Assembly (NCBI GenBank): GCA_900552415.1
Contig: USAD01000182.1
Span: forward strand, 1-5,877
Direction of reading: 5' to 3'
DNA length: 5,877 nucleotides
Origin: an uncultured Parabacteroides sp.
Lineage (GTDB): Bacteria; Bacteroidota; Bacteroidia; Bacteroidales; Tannerellaceae
In this document: one piece after another, positions 1 through 4,824 of the stretch
Numbering within the stretch: the stretch's first letter is position 1
Layout: each line of letters starts with the position of its first letter
Position numbers and translations under genes: made by a program
Notes under the pieces: model-generated
Database searches by the model: none
The model's input: the letters and a program-made list of their open reading frames with translations, nothing else
What the model was told of the DNA's origin: nothing

Positions 1-95
1 AGTATCGGCAAGTGGGCATTGAACTTATCCACACAATTACTAAGGAACAACCATAACGGACATATACATATCACCCAATATACTTTATTCTTCAT
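1..95 (-). CDS. Lipoprotein N-terminus, probably DUF4249-like (partial, runs off left edge)
   Basis: An ATG at 95-93 opens a reading frame without a stop to the window edge, giving 31 complete codons. The peptide starts MKNKVYWVICICPLWLFLSN and continues CVDKFNAHLPI. This is a lipoprotein signal: a short basic start, a hydrophobic core, and a lipobox-like L-S-N before Cys21, although Asn at -1 is less usual than Gly, Ala or Ser. The residues after the cysteine (C-x-D-x-F-x-x-x-L-P) resemble the start of mature DUF4249 lipoproteins, and the neighbourhood holds two more of them, so that family is my inference. The start lies 6 bases after the receptor stop codon, implying the same transcript. 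It is AT-rich like the end of the receptor gene. The product would be anchored in the outer membrane, perhaps as an accessory protein of the receptor. The lipoprotein call is fairly firm; the family call is tentative because most of the gene is missing. Confidence 0.6.
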   Translation of the reverse strand, partial: MKNKVYWVICICPLWLFLSNCVDKFNAHLPI

Positions 96-101
96 ACCCT
101 T

Positions 102-2831
102 TCAGAATTTAATATTATAAGTAACAAAAGGAATGGGAGCACCGAATATGGACATCTTGTATCCTTGAATCCTACCCTCCTCGGACACAAAATAGACAGA
201 GTACACATTCTTCCTTCCGGTCAGGTTATAGATACCGAAAGAAAGGGAACTGTGGGTCAACAATGTCAGGTGGTGACTGGGTTCAATATTGAACGACAAA
301 TCCATACGGAAATAGTCGGGAACACGATAACTGTTACGGTCGGTATAGTAAACCTGCATTTTCTTCAAACCCTGGTCGTAGTATTGCCCGGCAGGAATTG
401 TGGTGGGACGGCCCGTACTGTAATCCATATTGAAAGACATGCTGTAACGGCGGGTAAACTTGTAATTGCCTACAAGCTTGAAGTCATGCGGCTTGTCATA
501 CTCGGTCGGATACCATTCTCCACCATTGATGGGACGGGCTATGCGCGGATCATTCTGACGCAAGAAAGTGCGCGAATAAGTATAGCTCATCCACCCGTTC
601 AGTTTTCCAGCCGGTTTTTTCACCTGGAATTCCACGCCGTAAGCATATCCCTCCGTATTGATGACATCCGTCTCCAGATGGTGGTTCATCAGGATTTGGG
701 CGGAACTGCGATAATCCAGATAATCAATCAGCTTTTTGTAATATCCTTCTACAGATAATTCCAGAAGTTGCCCCGGCGTATTATAGTAGGCGCCTGCCGC
801 CACCTGCCAGCCACGTTGAGGCTTGATATTGGGGTCGCTCAGCTTCCAGGTATCGGTCGGCGACATGACGGTAGTGTTCGACAGCTTATGGATATTCTGC
901 CGCATCGTGTTGTAGCCCGCCTTGACCGACAGGCCGTCGGCAAACTCATAACGTGCCGAGAGGCGGAACTCCGGCCCGTGATAGGTCTGGTAGAAGCCGG
1001 TCTCCTCGCGCTCCTCGAGCACGGTAGAGGGCGACGGCATCCGGTCCGGCTCATAGGTTCGGAAGCTCCTGGGGCCAATGGCGTTGAACATCGAGTAGCG
1101 CACGCCTCCCTCGACCGAGAGCGCCGGCGTGATGTCCCACTTGTCGCCTACGTAGAGAGCCGACTCGAGGGCCTTTTCCCGTTGCAAACGGTCGTCGAGT
1201 ACCAGCGAGGCGTCGCCCTTCGCCAAATACTCGCCCGGGTTCAAACCGTAAGAGAGGGCGCTGGCGCCAAAGCTCAACTGGTGCGCCTCATGCGCCTGCC
1301 ACTCGAAATCGAGCTGGCCATGATACTGGTCGATACCGAAATCCAGGTCGTAGGCGGTCGCGGGGTTTTCGCTGTTCTCCGTATGGTTGTTATAATGGTC
1401 GTAGCCCGCCGTCAGGATCGCTGTCAGGCTGGGACTGAAGGCATGTACCCAACGTGCCGAGGCACTGGCGTTCTGGTAAGCGTACTTCTCGGCATCGTCG
1501 AAGCTGAAACGGTCATGGCTGAAGTAACCGCTCACGGTCAAGCTGTTGTTCTCGTCGAAACGGTGGTCGATCGAGGCGTTCAGGTCGTAAAAGCCCGCCC
1601 GGCCGTCGTTATAGCCGCTCTTCTCGGGCAAGAGCCCCAGCAGCCAGTCGGAATAGGTGGTGCGGGCACCGACAATGTAGGAGGTCTTATTGCCGAACAA
1701 CGGCCCCTCGAGCGTCAGGCGGCTGGTCAGGAGACCAATGCTCGCCGAGCCCTTGAACTCCTCCTTGCTGCCGACCCGCGTGTTGATATCGAGCACGGAC
1801 GAGATACGTCCGCCGAACTTGGCGGGAATGCTGCTCTTGTAAAGTTCCATGTCTTGTACCAGGTCGGGGTTGAAGACGGAGAAGAGGCCGAACAGGTGCG
1901 TCGGGTTATAGACCGTACCGCCATTGAAGAGGATCAGGTTCTGGTCGGTCGCGCCGCCCCGCACGTTGAATCCGGTCGAGACCTCACCGACCGACTTGAC
2001 GCCGGGCAACGACATCACCACCTTCAGGATATCCGCCTCGCCAAAAGCGGTCGGGATATTCTTGATCTCCGTCATCTTAAGCCGGGTCACGCCCAACGTC
2101 GTGCTCCGGACGTTCTCCATCCGGCTGGCGGAAACCGCCACCTCATCCAGCTCATAGACCTGCTCCTCCAACTCGATGTCGAGCTGCCCGGAGGCGTGCA
2201 TCATCAACTGGCGACGGGTGTCCTTCAGGCCGACGGCGGTGATCCGCAACTCGTTCCGCCCCGAGGGGAGGCGCAAGGCGTAATGCCCCAGCTTGTCGGT
2301 CGTGGTGCCGCCCTGACCGTCGCCCAGCTGGATGGCGACTCCGCTCAACGGCTCGCCCGTCTTGAAGTTGGTCACGACGCCACTCAATGTCAACCATTTC
2401 TCGCTCCCGGCGGTTGGCGAGCCGACCTCATAGACCTTGTTCTCGGAAGAGGCCTTGCGCTCGCCCGGCAAGGAGAGTCCGCTCGCCATAGCCTCCTGCT
2501 CGACCGGGCGCTCGACGGCGTTGAAATAGTCGTCGGGCAGGGCGGTGGTCAAGTCGGGATTGCCGCTGATGATCAAGTCGCCCTCGTAACGGACCACGTA
2601 GAGTTTGGCGGGGCGCAATGCCTCGGAAAGCGCCTGGATGGGATCGGTGCCGCCAGCCGATGGCGTCACCAACGTCGAGTCCAGCACGGCGGGATCACCG
2701 ACAACCCGCAAGCCGGTCTGCCGCTCAACGGTCTCGACCAGCTCACGAAGAGGCCGTGCCTGTTCCTGGGCCGCCAGCGGCCAGGCGACCGTCGCGCCCA
2801 AAAAGAATAGAAGGTGAAAGGAGGTTCTCAT
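102..2831 (-). CDS. TonB-dependent outer-membrane receptor with STN and carboxypeptidase-regulatory-like domains
   Basis: This 909-residue protein is an outer-membrane active transporter expected to draw energy from TonB-ExbBD. Visible parts, in order: a signal peptide (about 1-21, cleavage after PLAA); an STN domain (about 26-90, with LRELVETVERQTGLRVV and ending GDLIISG), the small periplasmic domain of FecA-type receptors and secretins; a linker; a carboxypeptidase-regulatory-like beta-sandwich (about 146-225, LTLSGVVTNFKTGEPLSGVA); a TonB-box-like LDEVAVSA (228-235); a plug (about 240-350, with FNVRGGATDQNLILFNG and PAKFGGRISSVLDI); and a beta-barrel of about 550 residues ending in Phe (YNIKF). 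The length suits this class. The ATG at 2831 lies 5 bases after the upstream stop, suggesting coupled translation. The partner lipoproteins are DUF4249-type and no SusD gene is visible, so a SusCD glycan role is not supported. The ligand is unknown. STN hints at signalling to an anti-sigma factor, but none is in the window. GC falls from about 60% or more to about 47% downstream of residue 684 or so. Confidence 0.93.
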   Translation of the reverse strand: MRTSFHLLFFLGATVAWPLAAQEQARPLRELVETVERQTGLRVVGDPAVLDSTLVTPSAGGTDPIQALSEALRPAKLYVVRYEGDLIISGNPDLTTALPDDYFNAVERPVEQEAMASGLSLPGERKASSENKVYEVGSPTAGSEKWLTLSGVVTNFKTGEPLSGVAIQLGDGQGGTTTDKLGHYALRLPSGRNELRITAVGLKDTRRQLMMHASGQLDIELEEQVYELDEVAVSASRMENVRSTTLGVTRLKMTEIKNIPTAFGEADILKVVMSLPGVKSVGEVSTGFNVRGGATDQNLILFNGGTVYNPTHLFGLFSVFNPDLVQDMELYKSSIPAKFGGRISSVLDINTRVGSKEEFKGSASIGLLTSRLTLEGPLFGNKTSYIVGARTTYSDWLLGLLPEKSGYNDGRAGFYDLNASIDHRFDENNSLTVSGYFSHDRFSFDDAEKYAYQNASASARWVHAFSPSLTAILTAGYDHYNNHTENSENPATAYDLDFGIDQYHGQLDFEWQAHEAHQLSFGASALSYGLNPGEYLAKGDASLVLDDRLQREKALESALYVGDKWDITPALSVEGGVRYSMFNAIGPRSFRTYEPDRMPSPSTVLEEREETGFYQTYHGPEFRLSARYEFADGLSVKAGYNTMRQNIHKLSNTTVMSPTDTWKLSDPNIKPQRGWQVAAGAYYNTPGQLLELSVEGYYKKLIDYLDYRSSAQILMNHHLETDVINTEGYAYGVEFQVKKPAGKLNGWMSYTYSRTFLRQNDPRIARPINGGEWYPTEYDKPHDFKLVGNYKFTRRYSMSFNMDYSTGRPTTIPAGQYYDQGLKKMQVYYTDRNSYRVPDYFRMDLSFNIEPSHHLTLLTHSSLSFGIYNLTGRKNVYSVYFVSEEGRIQGYKMSIFGAPIPFVTYNIKF

Positions 2832-2836
2832 GGTAT

Positions 2837-3556
2837 TTACGGATTTAAGGATTCGTAATAGGCCACGACCGCCAGGATCGACGCCTCGCGGTTCGCCTTG
2901 TTAAAACTCAGTTGCTGGCGCTTGATGAAGCTGTTCAGCTCGGCTTGCCGCCCCTCGAGCCGGCGCAGCAAGGCCCGTTTGCTGTTGACAGCGACGAAAC
3001 GCCCCCCGATCTCCAGGTAATAATCGACGCTCTCCTTAAAGAAATAGATCATCTCCAGCCCTTCAGTACGACGCTCCGTCGATTTCCGGGCCCGTTTCCA
3101 AAGCGGATATTTTCCTTCCCTCAACCGGGCATAATAGCCGGCGTCGAGCGTGCCCTTCTCACCCATTGGCTCCAACCGACGGATCTCCATGCCGTTCATC
3201 CGGGCGTATGCCACCCGGTCGGCGGGCAAGACGATCATCAACCGCTGGTCGGGTGTTAGGACGACCAGCTCGTCGATGTGGGTGTTGAGCCGCATCCAGA
3301 CCTCCGGGTAAACCACGCCATCGAAAGCGAGCGTCCCCGTCAGGAACTCATCCGTGGTCAGATAGGGATGCCCCTCCCAATAGGCCGGATAACGGGGCTC
3401 CTGCCGCCCGGTATAAAGCGCGGCCTGACTGCCCGCCACCTTCGTATAAACAATGCCACCCTCGTCGGGAGGCGGTGGCACCGCCTGCCCGCTCGCCGCG
3501 CCCCACGCCAACAGCAGGACGCCAACCAATCCTATTGTTCTCTTTTCTTTTATCAT
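2837..3556 (-). CDS. Exported protein of unknown function, 239 residues
   Basis: I cannot name this family. From the ATG at 3556 the protein begins MIKEKRTIGLVGVLLLAWGA and has a typical Sec signal peptide ending near ASGQA (about 20-25), with no lipobox cysteine and no later membrane segment, so it should be periplasmic or secreted. There are no cysteines. The mature part has aromatic, beta-rich stretches, including YPAYWEGHPYL (56-66), FLTGTLAFDGVVYPEVWMRL (71-90) and DELVVL. A basic section follows (YYARLREGKYPLWKRARKS), then VDYYLEIGGRF, and a charged, probably helical C-terminus (about 190-236, SKRALLRRLEGRQAELNSF, ending YYESL). This layout resembles exported proteins I recall beside TonB receptors in Bacteroidota, but that is memory, not a search. 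A start at a TTG 12 bases upstream is possible; I prefer the ATG because the signal peptide then starts cleanly. It sits 33 bases after the DUF4249 gene and 5 bases before the receptor, so a role in the receptor system is inferred. Confidence 0.8.
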   Translation of the reverse strand: MIKEKRTIGLVGVLLLAWGAASGQAVPPPPDEGGIVYTKVAGSQAALYTGRQEPRYPAYWEGHPYLTTDEFLTGTLAFDGVVYPEVWMRLNTHIDELVVLTPDQRLMIVLPADRVAYARMNGMEIRRLEPMGEKGTLDAGYYARLREGKYPLWKRARKSTERRTEGLEMIYFFKESVDYYLEIGGRFVAVNSKRALLRRLEGRQAELNSFIKRQQLSFNKANREASILAVVAYYESLNP

Positions 3557-3589
3557 AAGGTTAACCAAGTTTTATTTTGATCCGATCAT

Positions 3590-4717
3590 CTAATAATGCT
3601 CGTTCGGCCACCAAGCGGGACGGTTCTTCGTCGCGCCCGGCTTCAAACGGCAATCCACACAACGATGGTAGGTCTTCGTATCCGGATAATTATACCAAGC
3701 CAAGCCCGCCATCGCATCTTCATGCACATTAAAGACCGGGCAACGATCCAACAAGCTCATCTCCGGGAGATAGAGATCGCCATAATTCTCGATAAACATT
3801 CCCTCCTGGCTCACCGTGGCCACCTCTATATAGCCAATCACCAGCTCATCCGGATCAGAGACATTAAATATATTCCCGTTGTCGCCTGCCGACATGATCG
3901 GGCTGAAGATGCTGCCCGTCCGCTCGATCTCATCCTGAAGGATCTTGAAATAATCGTAAGCCTCCTTGCGGATCTGCATCTGCGACACCTCCACGTGATA
4001 CAGGACCGACAGGCGCTCGTCCGACGAGGGGATCTCGAACAGCTTATGCGCCACCAGCCGGTTCTCGGCCAGCTTATCGGCCGTTCCCAGCAACAAGACC
4101 GACGAGGAATCCGTCACCCAACAATAATAGGTATTTTCCGATGTATTAGGGTTATGCCAGATAATCTGCCCATTCGCGCCTTGCCGGGCGTTCGCGTAAA
4201 GGGCCGACTTCACCTCCCAATTTTCCTTATAGGTCCAGCGATAATAGGGCGGATCATCCGGTCCGGCATGGCTCGACACATGGATCGTCACCGGCTCCTC
4301 GCGCCCTTTCTTCTGGTAACTGAGGCTGTCGATCCCGGCGGATATCAAAGGTTTCAAGAAGGTGGATTGATAATGCTTGCCATCCAGCGAGATGTTCAGG
4401 CGATATTCCAGGTTCGGGTCGAGCGCCCCGTTGATCGCCCGGTAGGCGCCTTTCGACTCTTGCTTGGCCTCGAAGAACACCCCGTCGCTCCGCTCCACGC
4501 TCACCTCGGCGTTCGTGATCGTGTCCGCGGAGCGGATATCGTCCGTGATCCCAACGCTCCGGCTCAGATGAAACACCGACTCCCCGTCCGTGATCGTCCC
4601 GTCCACCACCAGGATGCCGCTCACCCCTTTCACCTCAGGCGTGAAGTCGGTGATGCAGGCCGCCAGCGACAACAGGGCTAAAGAGACATAGATTATAAAC
4701 TGTTTCTTCATAAGCAT
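3590..4717 (-). CDS. DUF4249 family outer-membrane lipoprotein (second tandem copy, complete)
   Basis: This 375-residue lipoprotein matches the DUF4249 pattern of Bacteroidota, a family of unknown molecular function usually found beside TonB-dependent receptors. The N-terminus has a clear lipobox (L-A-A-C, lipidated Cys21). The mature part begins with a beta-sandwich-like section (GILVVDGTITDGE, 34-46). It continues with YYRW (158-161), YYCW (197-200), a helical stretch (VSQMQIRKEAYDYFKILQDE, 244-263), then GNIF and DPDELVIGYIEVA (281-300). It ends in a conserved tail with CVDC (353-356), KPG and RPAWW; the two cysteines probably form a disulfide. The ATG at 4717 gives M-L-M-K-K; the internal ATG at 4711 gives a neater MKKQ start and is equally plausible. 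The gene is paralogous to its upstream neighbour: the ends are nearly identical and the core much less so. The next gene starts 33 bases later. It is likely a surface or periplasm-facing partner of the receptor; its ligand is unknown. Confidence 0.88.
   Translation of the reverse strand: MLMKKQFIIYVSLALLSLAACITDFTPEVKGVSGILVVDGTITDGESVFHLSRSVGITDDIRSADTITNAEVSVERSDGVFFEAKQESKGAYRAINGALDPNLEYRLNISLDGKHYQSTFLKPLISAGIDSLSYQKKGREEPVTIHVSSHAGPDDPPYYRWTYKENWEVKSALYANARQGANGQIIWHNPNTSENTYYCWVTDSSSVLLLGTADKLAENRLVAHKLFEIPSSDERLSVLYHVEVSQMQIRKEAYDYFKILQDEIERTGSIFSPIMSAGDNGNIFNVSDPDELVIGYIEVATVSQEGMFIENYGDLYLPEMSLLDRCPVFNVHEDAMAGLAWYNYPDTKTYHRCVDCRLKPGATKNRPAWWPNEHY
3592..3664 (-). repeat. 3' conserved block of the tandem DUF4249 genes (copy in second gene)
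   Basis: These 73 bases, covering the last codons including CVDC and RPAWWPNEHY, align to 4827-4899 with about 5 mismatches (about 93%). The similarity stops at the stop codon (TAG here, TGA in the other copy), and the downstream flanks are unrelated. Confidence 0.88.
4468..4648 (-). repeat. 5' conserved block of the tandem DUF4249 genes (copy in second gene)
   Basis: These 181 bases align without gaps to 5697-5877 with about 9 mismatches (about 95% identity by eye); the 77 bases nearest the gene start are identical. In protein terms only one residue differs within the block (His versus Arg after SVF). Similarity drops sharply just beyond the block, in the direction of the gene core. Confidence 0.9.
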
Positions 4718-4742
4718 TTGGATTTAGGTTTAGATTTGATCC

Positions 4743-4770
4743 CAAATATATATATATATGTAATAGCAAA
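4743..4770 (-). promoter_or_regulatory. Candidate Bacteroidetes-type promoter upstream of the second DUF4249 gene
   Basis: Read on the minus strand, TATATTTG (4750-4743) matches the Bacteroidetes -7 consensus TAnnTTTG exactly. A TTTG (4770-4767) lies upstream as a possible -33 element. The spacer is 16 bases, shorter than the usual 19-21, so as drawn the promoter would be weak. It would start transcription roughly 20 bases before the ATG at 4717. The region is AT-rich and such matches arise by chance, so confidence is low. Transcription may also read through from the upstream gene. Confidence 0.35.
4747..4759. repeat. TA dinucleotide tract (13 bases)
   Basis: Six and a half uninterrupted TA units lie in the spacer between the two DUF4249 genes, overlapping the first part of the candidate -7 element and most of the spacer behind it. 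Such tracts can change length by slipped-strand mispairing. Confidence 0.75.
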
Positions 4771-4788
4771 ATAATCAGGAATTATTTT
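4768..4788. repeat. Perfect inverted repeat, 8-base arms and 5-base loop
   Basis: AAAATAAT (4768-4775) and ATTATTTT (4781-4788) are exact reverse complements around the loop CAGGA. The stem is made only of A-T pairs, so as an RNA hairpin it is weak. On the minus strand it lies 37 bases after the upstream stop and ends in TTTT, so it could act as a poor terminator. It also overlaps the candidate -33 element, so an operator is an alternative. Either role is speculative. Confidence 0.5.
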
Positions 4789-4824
4789 AGCGATCCATCA
4801 CATAAAATCTCATAATACTTTTAA

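Noticed and set aside
768..2810. Long plus-strand open frame of 680 codons opposite the receptor gene
   Set aside because: It is exactly codon-aligned antisense to a clear TonB receptor. It stays open because the receptor's GC-rich codons avoid TTA, CTA and TCA. Its translation shows no domain or signal peptide.
3557..3568. TTG start for the small exported protein
   Set aside because: It adds four residues before an ATG that begins a clean signal peptide (MIKEKR). No ribosome-binding signal favours the TTG.
3578..3588. Palindrome TGATC-C-GATCA just after the second DUF4249 stop codon
   Set aside because: Five-base arms with a single-base centre and no following T-run on the minus strand. 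It is too short to call a terminator or operator.
3596..4681. Plus-strand open frame of 361 codons opposite the second DUF4249 gene
   Set aside because: Same codon-aligned antisense shadow; the minus-strand protein has a lipobox and a homologous neighbour, whereas this translation has no recognisable features.
102..4717. SusC/SusD glycan-uptake pair
   Set aside because: The receptor has an STN domain and its partners match DUF4249 rather than the helical SusD fold. No SusD protein, sugar enzyme or hybrid two-component regulator is present.
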